From positions 1,846,501 through 1,910,500 of the forward strand of contig CP058414.1 in assembly GCA_013391845.1 (NCBI GenBank): DNA of 64,000 bases, given 5' to 3'. Made by a program: the position numbers and the translations under genes. The notes beneath the pieces were generated by a model. It did no database searches, had not been told where the DNA came from, and saw only the letters and a list, made by a program, of their open reading frames with translations. Every line of letters starts with the position of its first letter. Position 1 is the first letter of the stretch. This DNA is from Pseudoalteromonas shioyasakiensis (GTDB taxonomy: Bacteria > Pseudomonadota > Gammaproteobacteria > Enterobacterales > Alteromonadaceae). Of this stretch, positions 55,437 to 64,000 are shown one piece after another.

Positions 55437-55467
55437 CCCTTATAGGGTACTAGTACCTCTTTAAGGG
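55437..55467. promoter_or_regulatory. Nested palindrome downstream of the receptor 3 promoter
   Basis: The perfect 12-bp palindrome GGTACTAGTACC (55446-55457) lies inside outer arms CCCTTA/TAAGGG (55437-55442 and 55462-55467). Its place just after the -10 element fits a repressor operator. Confidence 0.45.
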
Positions 55468-55485
55468 TTAAAATAAATTAATAAA

Positions 55486-55516
55486 GTCATAACATGGATA
55501 TGACCAGGGAGAATCA
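55486..55516 (+). promoter_or_regulatory. Shared leader element, TonB receptor 3
   Basis: GTCAT-AACATGGAT-ATGAC forms a hairpin followed by CAGGGAGAATCAA and the start codon. The AACAT of the loop also occurs in the element of receptor 1. Confidence 0.5.
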
Positions 55517-55517
55517 A

Positions 55518-58160
55518 ATGTTAAATAATCAAGTTTCAAAAGCAGTTCGCTTAGCGATTGCTTTTGGTGCAGCGTCAACTGCTGCATTTTCAGCAACGAG
55601 CTATGCTGCTGATGATAAAGGTGTAGAAGAAGTTGAACGTATCGCCGTAACAGGTTCACGTATTAAACGAACTGACTTAGAAGGCTCAATTCCTGTAACA
55701 GTTATTGACCGTGCTTCAATCGACTTTTCAGGTCAAACTTCAGTTTCTGATTTGATCCGTAATACAAGCTTTAACTCAGCAGGTTCATTCCGACCTCAAT
55801 CTGGTAGTTCAGCTCAAGGTGTTTCGCAAGTTAACTTACGTGGTTTAGGCGCATCTCGCTCTTTAATCCTTGTAGATGGTCGTCGTCTTCCTAAATCACC
55901 ATCAACTGGTAATTCTCAAGACTTAAACTCAATCCCTATGGCTGCTGTAGAGCGTATCGAGATTTTATCTGATGGTGCTTCAGCTGTTTATGGTTCTGAT
56001 GCGATTGCGGGTGTAATCAACATTATTACTCGAAAAAACTTTAATGGTGTTGAGGTACGTCTAGGTGCGGGCGATGTAAGTCTTCCTGAAGAAGGTGGTG
56101 ACCGTGAGGAAGGCTCTGTAGTTTTCGGCTCATCAAGCGATAATGCATCAGTGATTGGTGGTATTTCTTGGAATAGCCGCGATATTATTTATGAACACGA
56201 TTACCCTTGGGTTCAACCTGGTGCATCTAGCTTTGGTGTGAACGCTTTAAAAGAAGCTGGTTACAGATCTATCATTTCTCAAGAAGAATGTGACAGCTTA
56301 GAAAACTTCATGTATGGCTCTACGGGTGCCTGTGGTTATAACTTCAACGCAACCAATGCTAATGAAGCATCAACAGGTAACCAATCTGCTTTCCTAAAAG
56401 CAGAATATGAAATAAATGACGATTGGAAAATCTTCTCGCATACTCTTGTTTCTAAAACAAAATCATTTGGTCGATATGCTCCTTCTTTGAATGATGCAGG
56501 TGATGCAGCTTTCTTATCAGATGATAGCCCTAACAACCCTATTAACCCAAATAGCCCTTTTTACGATGCAGAATTTGCAAGTTATATGGCTGACAAACGA
56601 GCTGGTGAAATTGCCAATGGCGATGATCCAAGTTTAGTTCAAATCCGTCACCGCTTTGCTGCATTGGGTAACCGTGATAACAACGTAGATAACTGGTCTA
56701 CAGATTTCTTATTCGGTGCTGAAGGTTCAATTGGTGATGTTTTTGTTGATTTTGGTGCACGTAAGACTAAAACTAAAACATACGAAATCGGTCGCAACTA
56801 CTTAATGGGTAGTAATGCCCGTGCTGCAATGGATAGTGGCGCTTATATGTTAAATGACCCATTTGGTGATCGTTTTACAACGGATACTGAGAAGAGCGAT
56901 TATCAAGAGCTTTTAAGCGGTCTTAAAGTAACTACTTCTCGTATTGGTGAATTCAATCAAGAAGAGCTATTCGCGTCAGCATCATTCGATGTCATTGAAA
57001 TTGGTGGTGGTATGATTCAAGCGGTAGTCGGTGCAGAATACCGTAAAGAAGAGTATCAAGATACTTATGATTCACTTTCAGAAGCTGGTCAAGTCGGTGG
57101 TTCATCAGGTAACAGTGCGGGTGGCTCTCGTGACGTTAAAGGTGCTTACTTCGAAGCATTGTTCCCGTTAATGGATGATCTTGAGATGACTCTTGCTGGC
57201 CGTTATGATGAATATTCAGATTACGGTAGTGATTTCTCGCCAAAAATCTCGTTTAAATACGATGTAATGGAAGGTTTAGTTCTTCGTGCTTCTTATGGGG
57301 AAGGCTTCCGTGCTCCAACACTTGATATCACGACAGCTAAGCCAGCACCTGACAACCCAAATGTTAGCGATGACCCTTCTTGTCTAAACTTTGGTCTTGA
57401 AGCTGGTTGTGACGTTCAAGTTAACGCAGTTACGCTTGCTAACCCAGAAATTGGTTCTGAAACATCTAAACAAACGTCAATAGGTTTAGCTTATCAACCA
57501 ACAGATTGGTTAAACTTCTCTGCAGATTATTATGATATTGAAATATCAAATATGATCCGTTTCTTTGGCGCAACAACTATTCTTAACCGTGAACAAACAG
57601 GTGACCCAATTCCTGCAGGTTTAGGTGTAGAGCGCTTAAGCAATGGTGGTATCGACTTAATCACTCAAGGTTATGCTAACGAAGGTAGCTGGTCTATAAA
57701 TGGTTTAGACTTGAACTTGAATACAACGTTTGATTTTGGTGATGCGGGTACATTCAAGCAAACTCTACAATGGAGTCACCAGTTTGAAAGCGTTGTAGAT
57801 GGCGGCCGTAATACACTTAAAGATCCAGGTGAGCCTCAAGACCGTGCTGTTCTTAACAATACGTATACTTGGAGTGACTTTGACTTTGTATGGAATATCA
57901 ATTTAATTGGTAAGCAATATGAAGACGTGACTCAAAATGATGATGGTTCTTTAGATAAGACAGGTAATATTGCAACTTGGGTAACACATGATTTGCAAGT
58001 TACATATAACATGTCTACGGGTACGCAGATTTCTCTAGGTATGCAAAATGCCTTTGAGAAAGAGCCGCAATTAAGCCCATTTGGCGGTCGTAACTATAAC
58101 TTCGATTTATATGACGCATACGGACGTATTACATACCTTCGCTTCCGTCAATCATTCTAA
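55518..58160 (+). CDS. TonB-dependent outer-membrane receptor 3
   Basis: An 880-residue receptor. The start at 55518 (MLNNQVSKAVRLAIAFGAAS) is chosen because it matches the other two receptors and has GGGAG upstream; an ATG at 55494 would add eight residues. A TonB-box-like VERIAVTGSRIK, a plug with QVNLRGLGASRSLILVDGRR and LSDGASAVYGSDAIAGVINI, and a barrel ending YLRFRQSF follow. The plug is closer to receptor 2 than to receptor 1. A strong terminator follows. Confidence 0.96.
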   Translation: MLNNQVSKAVRLAIAFGAASTAAFSATSYAADDKGVEEVERIAVTGSRIKRTDLEGSIPVTVIDRASIDFSGQTSVSDLIRNTSFNSAGSFRPQSGSSAQGVSQVNLRGLGASRSLILVDGRRLPKSPSTGNSQDLNSIPMAAVERIEILSDGASAVYGSDAIAGVINIITRKNFNGVEVRLGAGDVSLPEEGGDREEGSVVFGSSSDNASVIGGISWNSRDIIYEHDYPWVQPGASSFGVNALKEAGYRSIISQEECDSLENFMYGSTGACGYNFNATNANEASTGNQSAFLKAEYEINDDWKIFSHTLVSKTKSFGRYAPSLNDAGDAAFLSDDSPNNPINPNSPFYDAEFASYMADKRAGEIANGDDPSLVQIRHRFAALGNRDNNVDNWSTDFLFGAEGSIGDVFVDFGARKTKTKTYEIGRNYLMGSNARAAMDSGAYMLNDPFGDRFTTDTEKSDYQELLSGLKVTTSRIGEFNQEELFASASFDVIEIGGGMIQAVVGAEYRKEEYQDTYDSLSEAGQVGGSSGNSAGGSRDVKGAYFEALFPLMDDLEMTLAGRYDEYSDYGSDFSPKISFKYDVMEGLVLRASYGEGFRAPTLDITTAKPAPDNPNVSDDPSCLNFGLEAGCDVQVNAVTLANPEIGSETSKQTSIGLAYQPTDWLNFSADYYDIEISNMIRFFGATTILNREQTGDPIPAGLGVERLSNGGIDLITQGYANEGSWSINGLDLNLNTTFDFGDAGTFKQTLQWSHQFESVVDGGRNTLKDPGEPQDRAVLNNTYTWSDFDFVWNINLIGKQYEDVTQNDDGSLDKTGNIATWVTHDLQVTYNMSTGTQISLGMQNAFEKEPQLSPFGGRNYNFDLYDAYGRITYLRFRQSF

Positions 58161-58176
58161 ATAAAACAATATGAGG

Positions 58177-58201
58177 GGTGGGCTTAAGCCCACCTTTTTT
58201 T
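58177..58201 (+). terminator. Intrinsic terminator of TonB receptor 3
   Basis: GGTGGGC-TTAA-GCCCACC with a run of seven T, 16 bp after the stop codon. Confidence 0.93.
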
Positions 58202-58210
58202 GGAGTAAGT

Positions 58211-59173
58211 GTGAAACATTGGGACTCATATTGGCTATCGACTGAAACTTTAAGCAGTTTTGCCCAAAGTAATCACAAAGATGGTTATCAAGGAGATGTT
58301 TTAAATTTCTGGAATGCCATTTTTAGAGAATTTCAATCATCAGCCAAACTTTTAGATATTGGTTGCGGAAATGGTGCCTTGGCTGTTTTAGCTGAACAAT
58401 ATCCAAATGAATTTGAAATTACGGCAATTGATGCTGCGAATATAGATCCTACTAAGCATTTTAACGACAATGAAAAAGTTTCTCTTTCACTAAAAAACAT
58501 CAATTTTTACAGTGAAATGTGTTGTGAAAAGTTAAACTTTAACGATTCATCTTTTGATTACCTCATTAGTCAATTTGGCATTGAATATTCAGATCTAAAC
58601 TTTTCTTTTCTTGAAGCTAATCGAGTACTTAAAAGTGGTGGCGAACTGATTGCTTTAGTTCATCATAGAAATTCTTTCATTACCCAAGATTGCCAACAAG
58701 GAATTAAAGTACTTTCACAATTCGTAAATCAAGATGGGCTCGCATATAAAGTTAGAAACTTTGTTAATTTCTGTAGTAATTATCGTCTAATAGAAAAGCC
58801 AACGGCAAAAGAACAAAATGAATTCCTACAAAATAATGAGAAGCTGTTATTAGATTTTAAAAAAGTTCAAATTAATTTTAACTCTGAAATTGAACAAGAT
58901 TGGTTTGGGCAGTTAGCAAAAAGTTTTATTCCGATGATAGTAAACTGGAGGGAAGTAGCTGTTCATCAAGTTGAGAGTTTGATTGAGGAACTTGCTAATT
59001 ATAAATTACGGATAAATGAGCAAATCGAAGCCTCTTGGAGCGAAGATGATCAAAAGGCAATCATTTCTAATATGAGCTCAAGCTGGGAAACCTTTGATAT
59101 TACGCCCAAAAAAATTGATGGAGAATTGTTCTGTTGGGTATTAAGAGCTAAAAAGTTACAGGAAAAACACTGA
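58211..59173 (+). CDS. Class I SAM-dependent methyltransferase
   Basis: A 320-residue methyltransferase. The SAM motif LLDIGCGNGALAVLAEQYP lies near residue 47, followed by ITAIDAANIDP and the acidic/aromatic post-motif SFDYLISQFGIEY. No membrane segment is seen. The GTG start at 58211 has GGAG 6 nt upstream; a GTG at 58178 would lie within the terminator stem of receptor 3, so it is rejected. Substrate unknown; ubiquinone/menaquinone-type methyltransferases are the broad relatives. Position suggests a link with the receptor block, but it has its own start region. Confidence 0.88.
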   Translation: MKHWDSYWLSTETLSSFAQSNHKDGYQGDVLNFWNAIFREFQSSAKLLDIGCGNGALAVLAEQYPNEFEITAIDAANIDPTKHFNDNEKVSLSLKNINFYSEMCCEKLNFNDSSFDYLISQFGIEYSDLNFSFLEANRVLKSGGELIALVHHRNSFITQDCQQGIKVLSQFVNQDGLAYKVRNFVNFCSNYRLIEKPTAKEQNEFLQNNEKLLLDFKKVQINFNSEIEQDWFGQLAKSFIPMIVNWREVAVHQVESLIEELANYKLRINEQIEASWSEDDQKAIISNMSSSWETFDITPKKIDGELFCWVLRAKKLQEKH

Positions 59174-59285
59174 TATCTTTCGCTAAGCACATAATTGTGT
59201 AGAGTGTAAGCTTTAATAATACAGTGTATTGGTATTGTAAGAATTTGGCTAAATGAATTTCAACTTCAAGCTATAAACAATAATT

Positions 59286-62200
59286 GTGTATTCAAATTAC
59301 ACTGCTAGAATATATTTAGTTATTGCTTTTTTAAATGGTCAGGCTCTGATAAGACTACTTCTGTTTTACTTTTCTATTATTACGCTTTCATTTTCTGGTG
59401 ATGTGTTTGCAACACAACTCAAAGCGGGTATCGTTAACTATAACTTTTTCCCTTACCATACTCGCGACGCTGATGGCCAGTTCTCAGGTGTAATCGTTGG
59501 TTACAGTAATGAAATCGCTCGTTTGGCCGAAGCTGATCTCGAATACCGCGTTTATGATAGCCTAGATGAGCTTTTAGATGCCCTTAAAGCTGGTGATGTT
59601 GACTTTGCCGTCGGCTTAAATAAAACCTCACAACGTAAAAAGCACTTTTTATTCTCAACGCCATTCATGGAAGCGCCAAGAGGTATTGTTGCGAATAAGT
59701 CCATCGCGAATGATGCATTAAAAAATTTGGCTAGCCTGCGATGGGTGTGTATTACGGGGAGTTCGCACTGTGAATATCTAGTAGAAAATGGTGCGCTATT
59801 TATCAACCGTTTTATAAAACCAGAGGACGCCTTTAAAAAAGTAGCTGATGGCTCATTTGATGCGTTTATGGGTGATTACTCGGTTTTATCTCACCAACTT
59901 AAAAACCTTTCCCAAGAAAACCTGAAAGTTGTAAGTCCAGTTTGGTTATCCAGTGAAACCCTGCATGTTATGTTTAATAAAAATAATACGGCATTACGTA
60001 ATCAGGTTAATTCGGTATTAGCTGCTATTTCTCCTACAACTAAACAACTATGGGAAAGCTCTGCCAGTGAAGAGTATTTAGCAGCAAAAGCTTATAGCCA
60101 ATTTAAGCGTGATTTCAATCAGATTGACAAAGTGGAAGATAATAATTACTTACTCACTTTTTCTTTTGTAGATGGTTTATTTCCAATTCACGCAACCAGT
60201 AATATAGGCGAAGCAAAAGGCTATTTAAACGACACTTTGGAACTATTAGCACAACGAAGTGATTTTCAATTTAAATATATACCAGCTGCCAACTCTCAAG
60301 AGCTAGAACGGCTCTTTTTAGCTAATAAAATTGATTTAATTCCAACTATGAACCCCACAAAAATAGAAGAAGGTGTGTTAATTGCGTTACCTTCTCACTA
60401 TAGTTTAGAGATGGTGTTAATCTCTAAACGAGCTAGTCAAACCAAGCGAATTGGCTATTTAGAGGTGTTCGCCGATCCTAAACAAAAGCTATTGACCAAT
60501 GAATTAGCCGAAACAGTCTCATTTGATTCAATCAAAACGCTGTTTTATGCATTGAGAAATGACAACATAGATGCGGTGATACTACCGCAAAGTATTGCGG
60601 CGTATCAGCTAAACCAATTTTATATTGGTGAGTTTTATATCAATCCAAAATACCGTTATACCCAGCCTATTTATTTTTTAGTGAATAAACACTTCTCAGA
60701 ATTTGCGACTCTGCTAGACAGCCTATTTAAAACATTGACCAGCAATGATTTTAACTATGTTGTTAGTCGTCACGGCATTTTTAGTATTGAACGTGGTTAC
60801 GACCGTAAAACTGTTAATACCACAGCTATTCTCATTTTAATTTTGATTGCTGTGTCGGTAATTTATTTTATTAGCTGGCGATTAACCATTAATCGTGAAA
60901 TTGCAAAGCGCAAAGATGCTGAAGAAGTGGCTTTAAGTAAGCTTAATTTTACCCAAAAACTGATAGATGACTTACCCACTATGGTGGTGATACAAGATCA
61001 GCACCAAAAGCGTATTATGTGGAACAGAGCTTATAAAGAAAATTTTGCTCACTTATGGGATGAAAAAAACCAATATTTGCGCGGAGATATTAAAGTCGTA
61101 AAAAAACTGATTTCGCAAAATGAGCAAAGTTTAAATTCAGGCAAGGTAATCAATCAGCATATAAATTACACGAATAAATCGGGTAAAGAGCTGGAGTTAC
61201 TTTACACCAAAAAGCCATACTTGGGCTCAGGGGGTGAATTTGCAGGTATTATGACGGTGATCACTGATGTAACTGAACATCGTCACCTTCAGCGTGAGAA
61301 TCAATCTGTACAGCAACTGTTACAAACCATTACGGACACAATACCTGGAGGTGTATTTCAGTATGAGTACTACGATGACGGTGAGGGTTGTTATACCTAT
61401 ATTAGTAAAGGTGCACAGAGTTTATTAGGGATTACTTCGCGAATGATTAACCAGCGCGGCATGACGGGATGTATTTCGCCGCTTATTGTTGATGAAGACC
61501 GAGTGCAAATTGCAAAGAGTTTTAAAGCAGCGAGTAAACTCAACAAAATGATTGATATTGAGTTTCGGATAAACAACCTAGGCCAGCAAATTTGGTGTCG
61601 TTTTATTGCCAATGCAGAAACTAATAAGCGCGAAAATAAGCAGGGTGTGCGTTGGAATGGTATTTTGCTTGATATCAGCATACTCAAACGTCAGCAGGAA
61701 GATTTGAATAAAGCAACGGAGCTTGCACATCAAGCTCAGTTGGCGAAAGGTCGTTTTATTGCCACTATGAGCCATGAACTAAGAACACCTATGTCTGGAG
61801 TAAATGGCTTTATAGAGCTTTTAAAATCATCATCACTTGATGAAGAGCAACACTATTTAATCGAGCACATAGAGAGCTCAGTAACAAAGCTTCGCACTTT
61901 AGTCGATGATATTTTATATTTCGCAAACAGTAGTACAGGTAATATCGAAGTCGACTTAAGAGAAACCGACCTTGAGGCGCATTTATGCCGTGTTATGCGT
62001 GCTCATGAGTACCTCGCTAAGCAAAAAGGGCTCGCTTTCAATGTACTATGGCGTAAAGCTACTTTTAATTTGGCTTTGGTCGATATAAGTCATTTGATGC
62101 AAGTGCTTTCTAATGTACTAAATAACGCCGTGAAATTTACAGAGCAAGGGACAATAAGCTGTGATGTTTTATTTGATAAGCAATCTTTAAAGATTGAAGT

Positions 62201-63533
62201 ATCAGATACAGGTAAAGGTATGACAGCCGAGCAGTTGGCTAATATATTTATCCCTTTCGAGCAGGCAGATAACTCTATTCAACGTCGCTATGGTGGTACT
62301 GGGTTAGGCTTAAGCTTGGCAAAGCAACTTGTTGAAGCTATGCAGGGTGAAATCTCCCTATCAAGCACCTATGGTAAAGGCACTAATGTTTATATTTCAG
62401 TACCACTTAAAAACGCAAGTAAACAGAAATTACGAGCTTTGTCAGTTAATTGGGCTGTTTGTACCCAGCACGATCAATTACTAAATAACCTAGCCAGTAT
62501 GGGGGTGAAACACTATCAATTAAGTTGGCCAATCGATAAAGACGCATTTGAACAAGCTGATAATATTCTCATTGACGAGAGTCATGTTAATGCACTGTGG
62601 GGCGCTAATTGGCAGCAATCAATTAGTAATGCAAGTAATAATTATATTTTAGTAGCATGCGCTAACAAAGTGCATACACCAGCAAATTGTTGCTGCCATA
62701 TTCTACCTATTAAGCCATTGTATCCAGATACTTTGAGAGAGCTTATAAATAGTGCACACATTCGCTTGGATGATGAGATGCTAACGCAAAGCTATCCGTT
62801 ACATGGGAAAATATTAATAGCTGAGGATAATAAAACAAATCAGTTATTGCTCGAAAAACAATGCCAAAAACTAGGAATTAAAGCGGTCATGGTTGACGAT
62901 GGTATTGCTGCTCTAAGAGCACTTGAAACAGGGCATTTTGATTTATTATTAACAGACTGTCACATGCCTGATTTAGATGGATTTCAATTAACTGAGCAAT
63001 TACGCAGTCAAGAGAAGTTTAAAAATTTGCCAATTATTGGCTTTACTGCGGATGATTCTAAAGAGTGTTTAAATAAAGCATTAAAATCAGGAATGAGCTG
63101 TGTGTTATTTAAGCCATATAAACTCAATGAATTATATAATCGACTAGCTGAGTTTATAGAGTTAAGTAGTGATGATTTGCCAATTACCGATGATAATCCC
63201 GATTTAAGCTTACAAGGTATAAAAGATAAACAGCATTGGTTAAATGTTTTCGGCAATGAGAATGATGCAAAAATGCTCGCAGAGGTATTTATTACTAGCT
63301 TGCAAGCAGACTTAAATTCCTTACAAGAGCAAATAAAAAATCAAAATTTAGAAAAGGTTTCTGGCGCAATACATAAACTTAAAGGCGCTATTGTAATGCT
63401 TCAATATCCTCCTTTATCTGAGCTTATCGTAACGACCGAGAGTCGTTTTAATCAACTGCAAGATACATTAATTGTCGAAAAGTTAATTGCAGAGCTAAGC
63501 GATGTAATAGATAAAATAAAGCTATGGCTATAA
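59286..63533 (+). CDS. BvgS/EvgS-type hybrid sensor kinase with two periplasmic binding domains
   Basis: A 1415-residue sensor. After a signal-like N-terminus come two bacterial extracellular solute-binding domains (about residues 44-265 and 290-500), a membrane helix (about 512-532), two PAS-like domains (about 555-670 and 680-800), HisKA with His830 (FIATMSHELRTPMSG), and HATPase (VLNNAVKF, GGTGLGLSLAKQ). A degenerate receiver-like stretch (about 1050-1160) precedes a true receiver with Asp1224 (LLTDCHMPDLDG) and an Hpt domain with His1363 (AIHKLKGAIVML). This is the full phosphorelay of BvgS and EvgS. No response regulator is adjacent. The GTG start has no clear ribosome binding site, but no other canonical start precedes the signal peptide. 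Confidence 0.92.
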   Translation: MYSNYTARIYLVIAFLNGQALIRLLLFYFSIITLSFSGDVFATQLKAGIVNYNFFPYHTRDADGQFSGVIVGYSNEIARLAEADLEYRVYDSLDELLDALKAGDVDFAVGLNKTSQRKKHFLFSTPFMEAPRGIVANKSIANDALKNLASLRWVCITGSSHCEYLVENGALFINRFIKPEDAFKKVADGSFDAFMGDYSVLSHQLKNLSQENLKVVSPVWLSSETLHVMFNKNNTALRNQVNSVLAAISPTTKQLWESSASEEYLAAKAYSQFKRDFNQIDKVEDNNYLLTFSFVDGLFPIHATSNIGEAKGYLNDTLELLAQRSDFQFKYIPAANSQELERLFLANKIDLIPTMNPTKIEEGVLIALPSHYSLEMVLISKRASQTKRIGYLEVFADPKQKLLTNELAETVSFDSIKTLFYALRNDNIDAVILPQSIAAYQLNQFYIGEFYINPKYRYTQPIYFLVNKHFSEFATLLDSLFKTLTSNDFNYVVSRHGIFSIERGYDRKTVNTTAILILILIAVSVIYFISWRLTINREIAKRKDAEEVALSKLNFTQKLIDDLPTMVVIQDQHQKRIMWNRAYKENFAHLWDEKNQYLRGDIKVVKKLISQNEQSLNSGKVINQHINYTNKSGKELELLYTKKPYLGSGGEFAGIMTVITDVTEHRHLQRENQSVQQLLQTITDTIPGGVFQYEYYDDGEGCYTYISKGAQSLLGITSRMINQRGMTGCISPLIVDEDRVQIAKSFKAASKLNKMIDIEFRINNLGQQIWCRFIANAETNKRENKQGVRWNGILLDISILKRQQEDLNKATELAHQAQLAKGRFIATMSHELRTPMSGVNGFIELLKSSSLDEEQHYLIEHIESSVTKLRTLVDDILYFANSSTGNIEVDLRETDLEAHLCRVMRAHEYLAKQKGLAFNVLWRKATFNLALVDISHLMQVLSNVLNNAVKFTEQGTISCDVLFDKQSLKIEVSDTGKGMTAEQLANIFIPFEQADNSIQRRYGGTGLGLSLAKQLVEAMQGEISLSSTYGKGTNVYISVPLKNASKQKLRALSVNWAVCTQHDQLLNNLASMGVKHYQLSWPIDKDAFEQADNILIDESHVNALWGANWQQSISNASNNYILVACANKVHTPANCCCHILPIKPLYPDTLRELINSAHIRLDDEMLTQSYPLHGKILIAEDNKTNQLLLEKQCQKLGIKAVMVDDGIAALRALETGHFDLLLTDCHMPDLDGFQLTEQLRSQEKFKNLPIIGFTADDSKECLNKALKSGMSCVLFKPYKLNELYNRLAEFIELSSDDLPITDDNPDLSLQGIKDKQHWLNVFGNENDAKMLAEVFITSLQADLNSLQEQIKNQNLEKVSGAIHKLKGAIVMLQYPPLSELIVTTESRFNQLQDTLIVEKLIAELSDVIDKIKLWL

Positions 63534-63632
63534 TAAAAAGATAGGATAAAAAATAAACATGGAATAGATTATTTCATTAAATCCACATATACTAGCTACT
63601 GTTAAACTTTTAACTTAACTTTTAATACTTAA

Positions 63633-63642
63633 GAGAGCTCTC
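63633..63642 (+). promoter_or_regulatory. Palindromic ribosome binding site of the H-NS-like gene
   Basis: GAGAGCTCTC is a perfect 10-bp palindrome ending 1 bp before the ATG and contains the only purine-rich stretch that could bind 16S rRNA. Two transcripts, or a protein dimer, could pair or bind there. Confidence 0.4.
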
Positions 63643-63643
63643 A

Positions 63644-63949
63644 ATGAAAGAAATCCGATCTTTTGTGAAATCTGCGTCATTATCTGAATTAGAAAAAGCA
63701 AAACAGCTAATTGACACAGCAATCGAGAAATATACTCAACAGCAAGAAGCTAAAAAAGAAGTACTCGATCTACTAAAAGAAAAAGGACTTACATTAGAAG
63801 ATCTACAGGATGTAGCAACAACTGATAAGCGTACTAAAGTAAAACCAAAATATCGCATCGAATTTAATGGTGAAATTGTTGAATGGACAGGCCGTGGTAA
63901 ACGTCCTAAAGCTTTCCAAGGTGTAGATCTAACAAAACACCTCGCTTAA
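63644..63949 (+). CDS. H-NS-like nucleoid protein
   Basis: A 101-residue protein. The N-terminal half is a charged helical oligomerisation region (LSELEKAKQLIDTAIEKYTQ). The C-terminus KYRIEFNGEIVEWTGRGKRP matches the H-NS DNA-binding layout, where W(T/S)GRG(K/R)xP is the minor-groove hook. It is shorter than E. coli H-NS (137 residues). Such proteins silence AT-rich DNA. It has its own terminator and stands alone. Confidence 0.88.
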   Translation: MKEIRSFVKSASLSELEKAKQLIDTAIEKYTQQQEAKKEVLDLLKEKGLTLEDLQDVATTDKRTKVKPKYRIEFNGEIVEWTGRGKRPKAFQGVDLTKHLA

Positions 63950-63970
63950 TTTTTGCTTTAAAGAATAGGA

Positions 63971-63996
63971 AGGGAAGCGTATGCTTCCCTTTTTTT
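63971..63996 (+). terminator. Intrinsic terminator of the H-NS-like gene
   Basis: AGGGAAGC-GTAT-GCTTCCCT followed by a T-run, 21 bp after the stop codon. Confidence 0.92.
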
Positions 63997-64000
63997 ATGT

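Noticed and set aside
58178..58210. An upstream GTG start for the methyltransferase
   Set aside because: It lies within the terminator stem of TonB receptor 3; GTG 58211 has a proper ribosome binding site.
38385..59173. Polysaccharide utilisation locus
   Set aside because: TonB receptors are present, but there are no glycoside hydrolases, sulfatases, SusD-like proteins or sugar importers.
1..64000. Prophage, insertion sequence or integron
   Set aside because: No transposase, integrase, recombinase or phage structural gene was found; the tRNA arrays show no adjacent integrase.

Overview
The window reads as chromosomal DNA of a marine gammaproteobacterium of the order Alteromonadales, most likely Pseudoalteromonas. 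This rests on E. coli-like housekeeping proteins (Nth, UvrB, GloA, DinG, PriC, DNA polymerase II, the six-subunit Rnf complex), AT-rich intergenic DNA, large TonB-dependent receptors, long runs of identical tRNA genes, and many c-di-GMP and two-component proteins. The genus is an inference from gene content. No prophage, insertion sequence, rRNA or CRISPR array was found.

Layout. 1-3640: tRNA territory. Six near-identical degenerate tRNA-Val-like tandem units (61-724) abut seven intact tRNA-Val(UAC) genes on the minus strand. After a mostly empty 0.5 kb gap with divergent promoters come one tRNA-Ala(GGC), seven tRNA-Glu(UUC) and three tRNA-Glu-like remnants on the plus strand. 3.8-10.4 kb: an ABC-2 type exporter (lipoprotein adaptor, ATPase, permease), then a periplasmic solute-binding protein beside a hybrid histidine kinase. 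10.4-17.3 kb: GloA, an Orn/Lys/Arg-type decarboxylase, an S10 serine carboxypeptidase, a GGDEF diguanylate cyclase, and nth with a broken extra copy of its 3' end on the far side of the GGDEF gene. 17.3-23.5 kb: the rnfABCDGE-nth operon (minus strand), whose RnfC has a long repetitive Ala/Lys-rich tail. 23.6-26.2 kb: a LapD-like degenerate GGDEF-EAL membrane protein and four tRNA-Asn(GUU). 26.2-27.2 kb: about 1 kb without a gene but with several perfect hairpins, one carrying a pair of DnaA-box-like 9-mers.

27.2-38.3 kb: MATE exporter and uvrB (overlapping), two RNA-methyltransferase-like genes, a PspB-like small membrane protein, an EamA transporter, and a compact minus-strand operon dinG - TSUP transporter - priC - HDAC-like deacetylase - ComFB-like - YbaM-like. 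dinG has a LexA-like box just upstream. 38.4-59.2 kb: an accessory-looking block with three TonB-dependent receptors, two TPR-sulfotransferases, a TPR protein with a 2-oxoglutarate/Fe(II) oxygenase-like end, two tandem DUF547 proteins, DNA polymerase II and a methyltransferase. The three receptors share an almost identical translation start, signal peptide and leader element. 59.3-64 kb: a BvgS/EvgS-type sensor kinase and an H-NS-like nucleoid protein.

The genes fall into four themes: nutrient uptake through TonB receptors with possible tailoring enzymes; DNA repair (Nth, UvrB, DinG, PriC, Pol II); redox energy conservation (Rnf); and c-di-GMP or phosphorelay signalling. The best candidates for something undescribed are the degenerate tRNA-like arrays, the TonB receptor / sulfotransferase / oxygenase / DUF547 block with its shared leader, and the hairpin-rich intergenic region at 26.5-26.9 kb.
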